The translations under genes and the position numbers were made by a program. A DNA stretch of 64,000 nt from Deinococcus sp. AB2017081 (GTDB lineage: Bacteria; Deinococcota; Deinococci; Deinococcales; Deinococcaceae): the NCBI RefSeq assembly GCF_034440735.1, contig NZ_CP140098.1, positions 2,473,501 to 2,537,500 on the forward strand, in the 5' to 3' direction. The notes beneath the pieces are model-generated. The model saw nothing but the letters and a program-made list of their open reading frames with translations, had not been told where the DNA came from and searched no databases. Shown one piece after another: positions 43,286-53,406 of this stretch (within the stretch, counting starts at the first letter, position 1; each line of letters starts with the position of its first letter).

Positions 43286-45940
43286 TTACCAGAAGTTGCC
43301 GAGGCGGAACGAGAACTTGCCGCTGCCGTTCTGCGGGGAGTAGCCGTAGTCAAAGCGCAGGCTGGGCAGCAGGGTGCCGCCGATCCCCAGGTTCAGCTGC
43401 ACGCCCGCGCCGAAGCCGTAGTTCAGGGTCGCAGCCGTGGTGTCGCTCCACGCGGTGCCGGCATCGGCAAACAGCACGCCATACAGGCCCTGCGCGATCC
43501 CGGACTTCAGGCCGAAGTCATACCGGTATTCGGCGCTGCTGGTCACGTAGTTGGTGCCGAACAGCTGGGCATTGTCCAGACCACGCAGCTGGAACGCGGT
43601 GTTGCTGCTGCCGCCGCCGATCGAGTAGCCGGTACCGGCCGGCGCCGTGCCAGCACCCAGGATCGTGCCGGCATTCACGCGCACGGCGAAGACCTGCTGC
43701 TTGGTCTGCACGTTCAGTTCCTTCTCCAGCGTGCGGCCAAAGCCGTAGTACGTACTGACCCCGACCTGGGCATCGGCCCACGACAGCGGGGTATCCCCCT
43801 GGCGGCCGATGTTGTAGCCGGCGGCCAGCCCGCCGCGCAGGCCCCTGCCCGGGAACTCGGGGTTGTCGGTGCTGTCGTAGGTCAGGCTGCCACTGAGCCG
43901 GGTCGTGACCGAGGCATCCGGGATCAGCGGGGTGGCGTACGCGGGGGTGACCAGCACCTCGGTCTCGCTGACCGTCCCGGCGACGTCCGTGGACTTGACC
44001 TTTACCTTGGCGTTGGCACCATCCACCGCCGTGGTGCTGTCGGCCTCCAGGGCCTCGATGTAGTAGGTGCGGTACGACACCCCGACCCCGAGGTTGGCCC
44101 GCAGGTTCTGGGTCAGGCTGCGGCCTGCCGTGACGCTGAAGCTCGTGGTGCGGGTGGTGTAGTCGAAGCCGGTATCGCTGCCGGGATCGGGCGTGACGAC
44201 CGTGGTGCCGTCCGTGCCAGTGAGGGTACCGCTTCCGTCGGTCGTCAGGATGGGCGTGTTGCCTGTGACCGTGCTGCCGGCCGACACGCCCACGCTGGTC
44301 GGCGTCTTACGGAAGTCCAGGAAGTCCAGATCCAGCCACGGGATGGTGTAGGACACGTTGCCGACGAGGTTCTGCCCGGCCTGGTTCTGCTGGGCACCGA
44401 TCCCCACCGAGAACGTGTGCGCCAGACCGAACACGTTGTTGTTGGTATATGCGGCGTCGCCACCGAATCCGCCGGCGAAGGAATCGTAGGTCAGGCCCAG
44501 GTTGACCGGGATGCCGGTCGTGGTCTCGCTCAGGCCCAGGACATACGTGACGTTCTCCGGATTCTGGGGATCGCTGCGCACCGTCTCGGTGGTCACCTTC
44601 ACGAAGCCCAGGCGGGCGATCGAGCCCAGCGAGGCGCGCAGGGTATTCAGGTTGAAGGCGCTGCCGGGCGCCGGGAGTTCGCGCAGGATCACGCGGTCGA
44701 CGGTGCGGTGCTTGCCCGCCCATTGCAGCTCGTAGCCGACCAGCTTCACCTCGCGGATCGTGTAGGTCAGGACGCCCTGGTCGAACGCGATGGCGTCGCG
44801 CGTACTGATCTCGTAGCCCTGCTTGCGGTACAGGTCGCGCAGCGCCAGGAAGTCCTCCTGGGCGAGCTGCGGGGTATAGGTATCGCCGACCTTGGTCTTG
44901 ATCGCGGCCTGGAGCTGCGCCGTCGGGATCAGGCTGTTGCCACTCACCGCGATGCTCTTGACCGGCCCACTCGCGACATCGGCCGCGCCGAAGAGCACGG
45001 TGACCCGCGAGGGATCCTGCGCGTCGGGCTGGAGCGCGAAGCCCACGGGCTTGCCGGTCTGGTTGGCGAGGGTGCGGACATCGGCCTGGAGGCTGGCGAG
45101 CGTGACCGGCTTGCCCGTCTGGGTCTGGAGGGTGCCCGTGACCTCGCCCAGATCGCTGGTGTCCACCGCCGCGACCCGGCCCTCGACCACGTTGACCTTC
45201 AGGACACCGTCGGTCAGGACGCTGGTGCGGGTGTTCACGCCGCTCTGGAGGTAGCCGGCCTGGTCATACGCCTGCTGGAGCTGGTTCACTGCCGCGTAGT
45301 ACGCGTCGGGCGTGAACTTCTTGGCGTCGTAGAGCGGCTTGAAGATCGCGGTGACGGTCGCGGCCGGGAGCTGCGTCACGCCGGCCACCTCGACCCGCTT
45401 GATCGGCGCGGTCTCGTCGACCACGAAGCTGACCGTGGCGGTGCCGTCGGCGGCGGTCTTGACATCCGTGCTGATGCTCGGCGCGAAGGGATACCCCTCG
45501 GCCGAGTAGTTGGTGGCGAGCGCTTCCCTGGCCTGATCGAGGCGCTGGGTGTTCAGGGTCGCGCCGGGCGCGATGTTCAGCAGTTCACCGATGGATTTCT
45601 TGAAGCCGTCGGCCGGCAGGAAGGTCAGCCCGGTGGCGTCCACCGCCCCGATGGTGGGGTTGGGCGTGACCGTGATCTGGAGGGTATCCCGGCCGTTGAC
45701 GGTGCGGAGTTCGGCCACCGCCGTCTTGAAATAGCCGCTGGCGATGACTTCCTGTTCCACCTGCCGCAGGTTGACGCTGGAGAGGGGCGCACCGGGTTGG
45801 ATGGTCAGGGTGGCGCTCAGGAAATTGGCCAGCAGTTCACTGGTGCCGACGACCGTGACATCCTGCACGGTGCCGGCCGTCTGGGCGACGGCAGGCGCAG
45901 CGAGGAGGACGGTGACGGCAAGCGTGAGGGGGTGTCGCAT
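43286..45940 (-). CDS. bamA: Outer membrane protein assembly factor BamA (Omp85 family)
   Basis: 884 residues from ATG 45940, with AGGAGA 4 nt upstream and a signal peptide ([20 protein letters not shown]). The N-terminal half has several POTRA domains (repeats such as [20 protein letters not shown]). The C-terminal half is a 16-strand barrel starting near [20 protein letters not shown], with the [13 protein letters not shown] and [13 protein letters not shown] loops. It ends in [20 protein letters not shown] plus NFW, the aromatic barrel end. It folds proteins into the outer membrane, which shows that this organism has one. Confidence 0.95.
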   Translation of the reverse strand: MRHPLTLAVTVLLAAPAVAQTAGTVQDVTVVGTSELLANFLSATLTIQPGAPLSSVNLRQVEQEVIASGYFKTAVAELRTVNGRDTLQITVTPNPTIGAVDATGLTFLPADGFKKSIGELLNIAPGATLNTQRLDQAREALATNYSAEGYPFAPSISTDVKTAADGTATVSFVVDETAPIKRVEVAGVTQLPAATVTAIFKPLYDAKKFTPDAYYAAVNQLQQAYDQAGYLQSGVNTRTSVLTDGVLKVNVVEGRVAAVDTSDLGEVTGTLQTQTGKPVTLASLQADVRTLANQTGKPVGFALQPDAQDPSRVTVLFGAADVASGPVKSIAVSGNSLIPTAQLQAAIKTKVGDTYTPQLAQEDFLALRDLYRKQGYEISTRDAIAFDQGVLTYTIREVKLVGYELQWAGKHRTVDRVILRELPAPGSAFNLNTLRASLGSIARLGFVKVTTETVRSDPQNPENVTYVLGLSETTTGIPVNLGLTYDSFAGGFGGDAAYTNNNVFGLAHTFSVGIGAQQNQAGQNLVGNVSYTIPWLDLDFLDFRKTPTSVGVSAGSTVTGNTPILTTDGSGTLTGTDGTTVVTPDPGSDTGFDYTTRTTSFSVTAGRSLTQNLRANLGVGVSYRTYYIEALEADSTTAVDGANAKVKVKSTDVAGTVSETEVLVTPAYATPLIPDASVTTRLSGSLTYDSTDNPEFPGRGLRGGLAAGYNIGRQGDTPLSWADAQVGVSTYYGFGRTLEKELNVQTKQQVFAVRVNAGTILGAGTAPAGTGYSIGGGSSNTAFQLRGLDNAQLFGTNYVTSSAEYRYDFGLKSGIAQGLYGVLFADAGTAWSDTTAATLNYGFGAGVQLNLGIGGTLLPSLRFDYGYSPQNGSGKFSFRLGNFW

Positions 45941-46197
45941 GATTCTCCTAGTGTCGCGCACTGGCCTGAAGTCGCCCCGCAGCGCCGCCACACTCTAGTG
46001 CGCTGGGGGGCCGGGCACGGCGCGGCCTGCTCCCACACTTGCGGCTCGGATGCTGAGAAGGGTGAAGATGCGCTCCGGAGGAACGGCGTGCAGACGCCGG
46101 CCACGATGGACTTGAGCTGGCCGCCCGCGTGCGGGACAATCATCGAGATGAGCGGCTCCCATTCCCTGACACCCCTGCACCGGCCCGGGCCCGACCG
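45941..46197. promoter_or_regulatory. Divergent promoter gap bamA / yggS
   Basis: 257 nt without a gene. GCGCACT (45956-45962) and AGTGCGC (45997-46003) form an inverted repeat. TAGAGT on the minus strand (45997-45992) is a possible bamA -10; I see no clear -35. Confidence 0.35.
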
Positions 46198-46839
46198 GTG
46201 AGCGTGCCCCAGGTGCTCGCGGGCCTGCGCGCCGCGGAGCGTGATGCCGGCCGACCCGCCGGAAGCGCCCGACTGGTCGCGGTGACCAAGGGCCATACCC
46301 TGGACGAGATCGGCGCCCAGATTCTGCCCCACGGCCCGTTCCCGCTGGGCGAGAGCCGGGGTCAGGAGCTGCGCGACAAGTCCACGCAGCGCCCCGAGCT
46401 CGAGTGGCATTTCATCGGGCCACTGCAGCGCAACAAGATCAAGTACCTCGGCCGGGTCGCCCTGATCCACACCATCGAGGCGGTGTGGCAGGCCGAGGCC
46501 ATCGCGCAGGCGGCCCAGGGCTGGGGCCACGCCCCGGACGTGCTGATCCAGCTCCACAACGGCGAGGTCCAGAAGCACGGCGTCCCTCCCCACGATCTGC
46601 CCGCCACGCTCGCCGCGGTTCAGGCCACCGGCCTGCAGGTGCGCGGCGTGATGGTCATCGCGCCCGATGAGCGGGCCGGCGCGGATCCGGCGGGTATCCT
46701 GCGGGTGTTCCAGGAGACGGCCGCCCGAGCGCACGACCTGGGCCTGCCGGAACTCAGCATGGGCATGAGCGCCGACTACCCCCTCGCCGTGCAGGCCGGT
46801 GCCACCCTGATCCGGGTGGGAAGGAGTCTGTTCACGTGA
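46198..46839 (+). CDS. YggS family PLP homeostasis protein
   Basis: 213 residues from GTG 46198 (an in-frame GTG at 46129 exists but adds an unlike N-terminus). Alanine-racemase-like barrel that binds pyridoxal phosphate: the lysine is in [15 protein letters not shown], followed by [29 protein letters not shown] and the C-terminal [19 protein letters not shown] with RVGRSLF. It keeps PLP pools and amino-acid metabolism balanced. It overlaps the DivIVA gene by 4 nt; yggS-divIVA linkage is common in Gram-positives and Deinococcus. Confidence 0.93.
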   Translation: MSVPQVLAGLRAAERDAGRPAGSARLVAVTKGHTLDEIGAQILPHGPFPLGESRGQELRDKSTQRPELEWHFIGPLQRNKIKYLGRVALIHTIEAVWQAEAIAQAAQGWGHAPDVLIQLHNGEVQKHGVPPHDLPATLAAVQATGLQVRGVMVIAPDERAGADPAGILRVFQETAARAHDLGLPELSMGMSADYPLAVQAGATLIRVGRSLFT

Positions 46840-47627
46840 AATCCACGCCGCTCGACATCCGCCACCAGGAGTTTCCACAGCGGCTGTCCGGGTACGACCG
46901 GCACAGCGTCCGCGCCTTCCTGAACGACCTCGCCGAGGATTTCGAGGTGCTGTTGCAGCGCCAGCAGGAGCAGCAGGACTACCTCACGGATCTCGAGAAG
47001 CAGCTCGACGAGCGCAAGCAGCACGAGGACGAGATCCGGCGTGCCGTGGTCTCGGCCGAGCGGATCGCCCATGAGCTGCGTGAAAACGCCGCGCGCGAGA
47101 GTGAACTGCTGGTGGCCCAGGCCACCACGCAGCGCGAGGGCGTGCTGCGCGACGCCCACAGCCGCGCGGCCGAACTGGAGTCCCGGCACCAGGCCCGCAC
47201 GGCCGCGCTGGAGGCGGTGTTCCGCGCCCGCTTCGCGGAACTCGAGCGGCAGCTGCATGACCTGACGCTGGAGCGCGACCGGATGCAGGCGCAGCGCCTG
47301 ATGGAACTGGAACGGGAATTCACCGAGCGCCACTCGGAACTCACGGCGCGGCTGTCCGGTGTCCGGGGGGAGTACGCGCACTTCCTGAGTGCATACCGCT
47401 CGCTGATGTCGTCGTTCAACGAGATGTCCGCGCTGCACCAGCTGCCGGCCGACACGGCCCTGGGCGCTCCCCGACTGCCCGTTCACGAGCTGATGCCCCC
47501 GCCACAGATGCCGGCCGCCGGGGAGGTTCTGCCCACGGACGGCGTCCCGGTGGTCAGCGCGGCCCAGGACGACAGCGCCGGCAGCCACGATCCCCTGCGG
47601 GCCCGGGAGACCCAGCAGGGTGCGTGA
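46836..47627 (+). CDS. DivIVA domain protein
   Basis: 263 residues from GTG 46836. The N-terminus is the DivIVA lipid-binding domain: [20 protein letters not shown] with [17 protein letters not shown], then a long coiled coil to about residue 195 (charged heptads, RxxxLER patterns) and a Pro/Ala-rich tail. DivIVA marks curved membrane at septa or poles. It is coupled to yggS upstream and overlaps the P450 gene by 8 nt. Confidence 0.95.
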   Translation: MKSTPLDIRHQEFPQRLSGYDRHSVRAFLNDLAEDFEVLLQRQQEQQDYLTDLEKQLDERKQHEDEIRRAVVSAERIAHELRENAARESELLVAQATTQREGVLRDAHSRAAELESRHQARTAALEAVFRARFAELERQLHDLTLERDRMQAQRLMELEREFTERHSELTARLSGVRGEYAHFLSAYRSLMSSFNEMSALHQLPADTALGAPRLPVHELMPPPQMPAAGEVLPTDGVPVVSAAQDDSAGSHDPLRARETQQGA

Positions 47628-48882
47628 GTCCGGCGGCACCACGCTGCCCCAGGTCACGCTGCCCGTCACCGATCCGGCCTTCGTGCGCGACCCGTATCCG
47701 ACCCTGGCCGAGCTCCGCCGGACGGCCCCCGCCGTCTACGATCCGCACCTGAACCGTGTCGTCCTGACCCGCCACGCGGACATCGGGAGCGTGCTGAGAG
47801 ATCGCCGCTTCGGCCGCAGCGCCCTGCACCGCTACTCCCGCGACGAGCTGGGCTGGCCGCTCCCGGATCCGCGCCAGGCGACGTTCGACGCCTTCAACAG
47901 TAACCACCTCCTCGACAGCGAGCCCCCCAAGCACACGCGGCTGCGCTCACTGGTGCAGCTGGCATTCACGCCACGCCGTGTGGAGGCGCTCCAGGAGCGC
48001 ATCGAGGCCATGCTGGCCGCCCAGCTCGGCACCCTGCGCGGCACCGGTTCCTTCGATCTGGTCAGCGCGTATGCCGAACCGCTGCCCGTCGCGGTGATCG
48101 CCGAACTGCTCGGCGTTCCGGAAGCCGAGCGCCATCACCTGCGGCCATGGTCGGCGGCCATCGTGAAACTCTACGAGCCCACGGCCACCCCTCAGGATCA
48201 GGACGCCGCCGAACGGGCGGTTCAGGAGTTCAGTGCGCTGCTGCGCGAGTTGCGTGCCCAGCGCCGCCGCGATCCCCAGGACGACCTGATCACGGCGCTG
48301 GCACACGCCAGTGACGGCGGTGACCGCCTGAGCGAACAGGAACTCGTGGATACCGCCATCCTGCTGCTGAATGCCGGACACGAGGCCAGCGTGAACGGCC
48401 TGTCGGCCGGAACCCTGGCGCTGCTGCGCCGCCCCCACCTGTGGCGCACGCTGGTTCAGGCCGCCGGACAGGACGGCAGCCTGCCGGTGTTCCGCACGGC
48501 CGTCGAGGAACTCCTGCGCTTCGACACCCCCCTGCCGATGTTCGAGCGGATCGTCCTGGAACCGCTGACCCTGCACGGGGCCGACCTGCATCCGGGTGAC
48601 CGGGTCGCGCTGCTATACGCCAGTGGCAACCGCGATGCTGCCGCCTTCGACCGTCCGGACGAGGTCGACCTGACCCGCCAGCCGAATCCCCACCTGACCT
48701 TCGGCCTGGGCATCCACTACTGCCTGGGCGCTCCGCTGGCCCGCCTGGAGCTCGCGCTGAGCCTGCGGGCGCTGTGCCGCGCCCTGCCCGAGCTGCGCCT
48801 GTGCGATCCGGACGAGCTCGGACAGTACACGGGCGGTTTCGTGATCCGAGGCCTGGCCCGGCTGGACGTGACTGGCGGATAG
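47620..48882 (+). CDS. Cytochrome P450
   Basis: 420 residues from GTG 47620. The heme thiolate is C368 in [17 protein letters not shown]. The ExxR motif is in [10 protein letters not shown] and the I-helix is [13 protein letters not shown]. The usual threonine of AGx(D/E)T is alanine here (A256), with serine next (S257), which may change the proton relay. This is a soluble bacterial-type P450 needing a separate ferredoxin. One candidate function is a carotenoid hydroxylase of the CYP287 type known in Deinococcus, but I cannot verify it. It overlaps DivIVA by 8 nt, an unusual neighbour. Confidence 0.94.
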   Translation: MRESGGTTLPQVTLPVTDPAFVRDPYPTLAELRRTAPAVYDPHLNRVVLTRHADIGSVLRDRRFGRSALHRYSRDELGWPLPDPRQATFDAFNSNHLLDSEPPKHTRLRSLVQLAFTPRRVEALQERIEAMLAAQLGTLRGTGSFDLVSAYAEPLPVAVIAELLGVPEAERHHLRPWSAAIVKLYEPTATPQDQDAAERAVQEFSALLRELRAQRRRDPQDDLITALAHASDGGDRLSEQELVDTAILLLNAGHEASVNGLSAGTLALLRRPHLWRTLVQAAGQDGSLPVFRTAVEELLRFDTPLPMFERIVLEPLTLHGADLHPGDRVALLYASGNRDAAAFDRPDEVDLTRQPNPHLTFGLGIHYCLGAPLARLELALSLRALCRALPELRLCDPDELGQYTGGFVIRGLARLDVTGG

Positions 48883-48898
48883 GCCCGGGGTGGCGTGT

Positions 48899-49618
48899 TC
48901 AGCCGTCGTCGGGCGGACTGGACACGCGGGCAGTCCGCGCTGGCCGCCCGCCACGCAGGGCCTCCCACCACACGGGATGCAGTTCTCCGTCGCGTGCCTC
49001 GCGCAGGGCGTCGGCGTCCCGGTTCAGGGCGAGCAGAGACAGCACACGGGCCGGACTGCGGGCCACGCTGCGTTCCAGGGCGCGCTCGGCGGTGCGGCGG
49101 CCCCGGGTGCCGCCCACGTGCACCTGCGCGTGCGCAACCATGGCCAGCAGGTGGGCGTCGGCCGGCTGGCCGGTCTGCTCAGCGACCTTCAGACCCTCGG
49201 CCAGGATGCGCAGCGCGGCGTAGGGTGCCCCCAGGGACTGTTCACCGGCCAGCGTGACCGCCGCCGTGAGTGCGGGCGTGTCTCCCTCGCGCCGGGCCAG
49301 GATCCGGGCCACGTCGACCTGATCGGCCCGGTGCCCCAGCTGCCAGTGTGCGCGTGCCCGCAGCACGGCCGTGCGGGCGGTGTCCGGCAGGTCATCCAGC
49401 ATGACCTGGGCCGCGGACGCCTGCCCGAGGCGCAGCAGTGCGGCGGCTGCCGTCTGGGGCTGCGGATGTCGGGGATCGCCTGCCCACTCCGCCGCCAGCG
49501 TAGGGCGGCCATACGCCAGCGCCAGGGACGCGGCCGTCGCCTGTTCGGATTTGGGCAGGGCCGCGTAGATCGCGTGTACGTCGGCCCGCCCGGCGTCGAG
49601 GGCAGCTGCCAGACTCAT
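48899..49618 (-). CDS. Alpha-helical hypothetical protein (TPR-like)
   Basis: 239 residues from ATG 49618; the longer frame to 49714 begins in an Arg-rich stretch. The protein is almost entirely helical, with repeats of the type AALLRLGQASAAQVMLDDLP and AAVTLAGEQSLGAPYAALRI that resemble degenerate TPRs. There is no signal peptide or membrane helix. It is convergent to the P450 gene. Function unknown. Confidence 0.6.
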   Translation of the reverse strand: MSLAAALDAGRADVHAIYAALPKSEQATAASLALAYGRPTLAAEWAGDPRHPQPQTAAAALLRLGQASAAQVMLDDLPDTARTAVLRARAHWQLGHRADQVDVARILARREGDTPALTAAVTLAGEQSLGAPYAALRILAEGLKVAEQTGQPADAHLLAMVAHAQVHVGGTRGRRTAERALERSVARSPARVLSLLALNRDADALREARDGELHPVWWEALRGGRPARTARVSSPPDDG

Positions 49619-49786
49619 GGCCGACCTGCCCCGGCGCGCCGACGCCCGCACCGGACGACCCGTCTCGCTCCGCCTGTCCACATCGAGGTCAGGATACCCG
49701 TCGATCCACGTCACACCGGGAGGTCAGCCCACCGCAGGTGTCGCAGCCCACAGGCGAGCCCGCCGAGAGCCGAACCCTGTCGGCCC

Positions 49787-49990
49787 TCAGGCGCTGAGGG
49801 CCAGATCCAGGCCCAGGAAGCGCCACAGGGCACGGCGCGGCACCCTCAGACCGCTCTCGTGCTCGACCGCGCCCAGCCGGCCGTCACGGATCCATCGGCG
49901 CACCGTGCGTTCGTGAGTGCCAGTGAAGTCTGCCACTTCGGCAACTTTCAGGAGCTTGGGCAGGGTCTGGAACTGTTCACTCAAGGTCAT
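49787..49990 (-). CDS. Small helix-turn-helix (MerR/excisionase-like) DNA-binding protein
   Basis: 67 residues from ATG 49990, behind GGAGG. One HTH: LKVAEVADFTGTHERTVRRW followed by the wing IRDGRLGAVEHESGLRVPRR. It matches helix_turn_helix_17/excisionase-like proteins, which either bind DNA at phage sites or act as small chromosomal regulators. No integrase or attachment site is nearby, so a regulator is likelier. Its promoter may lie near 50133-50184, where TTGACC is seen on the minus strand. Confidence 0.8.
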   Translation of the reverse strand: MTLSEQFQTLPKLLKVAEVADFTGTHERTVRRWIRDGRLGAVEHESGLRVPRRALWRFLGLDLALSA

Positions 49991-50233
49991 GCAGCCCTCC
50001 GGAAAAGCGCGTGGGGCCGCCACACGGCGGCCCCAGCAGGAATTCAGGTCGGTTGAGTTCGGTCACCCACGCGCCGCCGCCGGGGCCGCTGCCCCCTGGG
50101 CACGGAACTCCGGATCGGTCGAGGACGCGCATCAAGGTGCGCCGAGCGTAACACACGCACGGTCAGGGCACGGTCAACTGTAAAGGTGTGGTCAGGACTC
50201 CCGGTGGGGGTCATGAGGTGCCGACCGGTGCAC

Positions 50234-50239
50234 TAGCAT
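50234..50239 (+). promoter_or_regulatory. Leaderless -10 box (TAGCAT) of DUF554 gene
   Basis: TAGCAT ends 8 nt before the ATG at 50248. Confidence 0.5.
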
Positions 50240-50247
50240 CACCGGCG

Positions 50248-51027
50248 ATGACCCTGCTCTCCCAGCTCTCCGGCACCCTGGTCAACGTCGTCGTCGTCGT
50301 GCTGGGCACCCTGATCGGCCTGGGCGTGGGCGGCCGCCTGCCCCAGCGCACCCAGCGCACCCTGCTCCAGACCCTGAGCCTGGCCGTGCTGTTCATCGGA
50401 CTGGACATGGCGGGGGCCCTCAACCGCGTGAGCGGTGGGGCGGTGCCCGGCGTCATCCTGGCCCTGCTGGGCCTGGCCGTCGGGGCCGTGATCGGTGAAG
50501 CGCTGGGCCTCGAGGATCGCCTGGAGGGTCTGGGCGAGCGCCTGCGCACGCGCTTCCGGGGCAGTGGACGCTTCACCGAGGGCTTCGTGGCGGCGAGCCT
50601 GCTGTTCTGTGTCGGCCCCATGACCGTGATCGGCGGCCTGCAGAACGGGCTGACCGGCGACAGCTCCACCTATGTCCTCAAGAGCGTGCTGGACGGAATC
50701 GCGGCGCTGGCGCTGGCCGGCGTGTACGGCCTCGGTGTCGGGTTCAGCGCCCTGACCGTGCTGGTCGTGCAGGGCGGGATCAGTCTGGGGGCCGGTGCCC
50801 TTGCGGCCGGGGTGCTGGGAGGCGCCGATCCCGAGGGGCTCCGCACCAACCTGTACGTCCTGCTGGTCACGGGCGTCGGCGGCGTGACGATCATCGGGAT
50901 CAGCTGGAACCTGATGCTGGCGGGGCTGGGCTTCGACGACCGGCGGGTGCGGGTGGGGAGCCTGCTGCCGGCCCTGCTGGTCAGTCCGCTGGCACTGTGG
51001 ATCGCCATCCGGCTGACCGGCAGCTGA
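50248..51027 (+). CDS. DUF554 family membrane protein
   Basis: 259 residues, six to seven membrane helices. DUF554 features: TLVNVVVVVLGTLIGLGVGG at the N-terminus, then TEGFVAASLLFCVGPMTVIG (the SLLFCVGPM motif), GLTGDSSTYVLKSVLDGIAA and a C-terminal GFDDRRVRVGSLLPALLVSP. A transport role is suspected for the family but the substrate is unknown. It is transcribed alone. Confidence 0.92.
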   Translation: MTLLSQLSGTLVNVVVVVLGTLIGLGVGGRLPQRTQRTLLQTLSLAVLFIGLDMAGALNRVSGGAVPGVILALLGLAVGAVIGEALGLEDRLEGLGERLRTRFRGSGRFTEGFVAASLLFCVGPMTVIGGLQNGLTGDSSTYVLKSVLDGIAALALAGVYGLGVGFSALTVLVVQGGISLGAGALAAGVLGGADPEGLRTNLYVLLVTGVGGVTIIGISWNLMLAGLGFDDRRVRVGSLLPALLVSPLALWIAIRLTGS

Positions 51028-51484
51028 GGAACGAGGCAGCGACCCTCCGCCCTCACCGATCTGCCATGTAAGCGCTTGCACGGCACACCGTCTTAAGCGT
51101 TCAGCACAGCACTTTCGCGTTCAGCCGCCCATCAGATTCGGCCGCTAGAGTGCACACACCTCGGAGGAGGTTAGTACCAATTCGAGGCCTGTTCTGCCGG
51201 TGCGACTGGCGATCCGTCCGCCCCGCTCCGGTTCCACCGTCTCCCGGATTCCCGCCGGCAATGTGCGCCGGTGGCCGGGTCAGAATCGGCGCACGCCCGT
51301 AGCGGTGTGCAACGCCCACTCCGTTCCGGACGACACCACTGTCCCCGTGACCCGCGCCCCGACGCTCAGCCGTCGGCGGCGCGGTGCCGGCGTGGGGGTG
51401 AACAGGATGGCCGGAGACCACCGGGGGGCTGACCGTGGCGAATCCACACCGTCAGCCCCCCGGATCTGTCCTGCCGCCATCACG
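51028..51484. other. 457-bp gap between convergent DUF554 and argS genes
   Basis: I cannot assign a gene. Present are: a palindrome AAGCGCTT (51070-51077); two copies of GCGTTCAGC 20 bp apart (51097-51105 and 51117-51125); a strong Shine-Dalgarno-like GGAGGAGG (51163-51170) whose next start-like codon, GTG, is 30 nt away; and the argS terminator. Both flanking genes end here, so an independent transcript would be needed to explain these signals. Confidence 0.5.
51421..51463 (-). terminator. Terminator hairpin of argS
   Basis: Perfect 13-bp arms 51421-51433 and 51451-51463 (CCGGGGGGCTGAC/GTCAGCCCCCCGG). It lies 22 nt beyond the argS stop. There is no T-run. Confidence 0.75.
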
Positions 51485-53314
51485 TCACATGGCGGCAGGA
51501 ATCTCGATGCCGATCAGGTCGAGGGTCTCCTCGAAGGCCTGACGCAGGCGCGCGACCAGGGCCAGCCGCGCCTCACGCAGACCGGGTTCCGAGAGCAGGA
51601 CGTTCGTGGCGGGCTTGCCGCGCTTGTCCTTGGCGTTGTACCAGGCATTGAAGGTGGTCGCCAGATCCAGGGCGTACTGCGCGACACCGTGCGGCGAGTG
51701 GGCGCGGACGGCCTGCTCGACGACCTCCGGCAGCTTCGCCACCTGCTTGGCGAGCATCACGTCGATATCCGGCATCGCCTCCCAGTCGGCCTCGGTGCCG
51801 TCCACGGCGTACCCGGCCTCCTGGGCCTTGCGCAGGATGTTGGCGGCACGCACGGCGGCGTACTGGATATACGGCGCAGTGTCGCCACTGAGCGAACTCG
51901 CCTTGTCGAGGTCGAAGTCGAAGGAGCGGCTCGGCTCGTTGCGCAGCATCGCGAAGCGCAGCGCCCCCACACCGATGCGCCGGGCGATCTCGGGCGCGTC
52001 CGGGCGCTGGGCGAGTTCCGGGTTCTTGGCGCTCAGCTCCGCGAAGCCCCGGCGGCCCGCCTCCTCCAGCGCGTGATCCACCGCCAGCGTGATCCCCTTA
52101 CGGCCGCTGATGGTCTGGCCGTTCAGGTTCACGAACTCGTAACTGAGGTGGATGCTGCGCTGCTCCTTCTCCCGCTCGCCCGCCACGCCCAGGCTGCTCC
52201 GCACCAGCATCTGCGGGTGCTTCTGGCGCGAGTCGATCACGTTGATGACCTCGCCCGCGTGGCCGAAGCGGCGGCCGGTGTCGGGATCGCCATCCGGCAC
52301 GCTCGTCCAGATGGTCTTGCCACTCGGGTCGTCCATGAAGGGCCGGAACTGCATGCCCTCGAACAGCCCGAACTTCCAGAACTGGTAGCCGATGTCCTTG
52401 GCGACGTACATGGCCGTGCCGTCGGAGCGGCGCAGCACGACGTTCGGTTCCTCCAGCCCCGGCATGAACGGCGAGACGTCCATGACGAAGGCCCCCGCGA
52501 ACTTGCCCTCGGTGGGGTGCGAGGTGTATTCGCTGCCCTCCAGCATGTCCAGCGCCTGGGCCAGGAAGCCGCTGCCGACCACGTCGGACTCCCACACCAG
52601 CAGGTCGTAGGTCGCGCCGATGCGGAAGCAGGTCTCCAGCTGGGCCCGCACCGTCTGCTCGACCAGGGGCCGCAGCACGCCGGCCTCCAGCTTGTGCATC
52701 ACGTCCCGGATGCCGGCCTCCAGCTCGGGCTTGACGGGGTCGGCATTCAGCTTCACGTAGCCCTCGCCCAGCCAGTGGTCGTACTTCTGCACGCCGTCCC
52801 ACACGCGGCCGTAGTGCTCCATGGCATACAGGCTCTCGGCGGCCTGCCGCCCGGTGTCGTCGATGTAGTTCTGCACCTCGACCGTGTGCCCCGCCGCACG
52901 GAAGATGCGGGCCATCGAATCCCCCAGCACCACGTTGCGCAGGTGCCCGACGTGCAGTTCCTTGTTCGGGTTCACGCTGGTGTGCTCGATGACGACCTTG
53001 CCGCCCTGAGCGGGCATCGCAAAGGGCGTGGCGACCACACCCTGCACGAAGGCCCCGCCGTCCAGGAAGAAGTTCAGGAACGGCCCGGCGGCCTCGACCC
53101 GCTTGAAACCGGCCGGCAGCTGCACCGTCTGGGCAAGCTGGCCCGCGATCTGCGCGGGATTCCCGCCGGCACTCTTGGCCATCTGAAAGGCCGCGGGGGT
53201 GCCGTAGTCGCCGGGCTTGCTGGCCGGGGTCTCCTGGATGGCGGCGTCCACCGGCATGCCGAGCTGGGCGGCGGCGGCCTCGACCGCGTGCTTGAGTTGC
53301 GACTTGAGATCCAT
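51485..53314 (-). CDS. argS: Arginyl-tRNA synthetase
   Basis: 609 residues. A class I synthetase charging tRNA-Arg. The HIGH motif is HVGHLRN in NPNKELHVGHLRNVVLGDSM. Its KMSKS equivalent is the altered GQTISGRKGITL, as usual in ArgRS without a canonical KMSKS lysine. The N-terminal Add-1 domain and the C-terminal anticodon domain (DALR-like, ALDLATTFNAWYNAKDK) are complete. The start is ATG 53314, with TACACT 8 nt upstream, so it is probably leaderless and divergent from the glycosyltransferase. Confidence 0.97.
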   Translation of the reverse strand: MDLKSQLKHAVEAAAAQLGMPVDAAIQETPASKPGDYGTPAAFQMAKSAGGNPAQIAGQLAQTVQLPAGFKRVEAAGPFLNFFLDGGAFVQGVVATPFAMPAQGGKVVIEHTSVNPNKELHVGHLRNVVLGDSMARIFRAAGHTVEVQNYIDDTGRQAAESLYAMEHYGRVWDGVQKYDHWLGEGYVKLNADPVKPELEAGIRDVMHKLEAGVLRPLVEQTVRAQLETCFRIGATYDLLVWESDVVGSGFLAQALDMLEGSEYTSHPTEGKFAGAFVMDVSPFMPGLEEPNVVLRRSDGTAMYVAKDIGYQFWKFGLFEGMQFRPFMDDPSGKTIWTSVPDGDPDTGRRFGHAGEVINVIDSRQKHPQMLVRSSLGVAGEREKEQRSIHLSYEFVNLNGQTISGRKGITLAVDHALEEAGRRGFAELSAKNPELAQRPDAPEIARRIGVGALRFAMLRNEPSRSFDFDLDKASSLSGDTAPYIQYAAVRAANILRKAQEAGYAVDGTEADWEAMPDIDVMLAKQVAKLPEVVEQAVRAHSPHGVAQYALDLATTFNAWYNAKDKRGKPATNVLLSEPGLREARLALVARLRQAFEETLDLIGIEIPAAM

Positions 53315-53322
53315 AACACCGG

Positions 53323-53328
53323 AGTGTA
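53323..53328 (-). promoter_or_regulatory. Leaderless -10 box (TACACT) of argS
   Basis: On the minus strand TACACT lies 8 nt from the ATG at 53314. Confidence 0.6.
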
Positions 53329-53393
53329 CGGCACGCTGCGCCGGACCGGGCCGGGCCCCGTGGCCGGGATCGCCCATGATGGTCGGGACCCCG

Positions 53394-53399
53394 TAGCAT
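53394..53399 (+). promoter_or_regulatory. Leaderless -10 box (TAGCAT) of the glycosyltransferase gene
   Basis: TAGCAT ends 7 nt before the ATG at 53407. This start is preferred over the in-frame ATG at 53398, which overlaps the box. Confidence 0.6.
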
Positions 53400-53406
53400 G
53401 GTCGGC

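Noticed and set aside
43256..46201. Long plus-strand frame of 981 codons opposite bamA
   Set aside because: It is antisense to bamA and shows no domain or signal.
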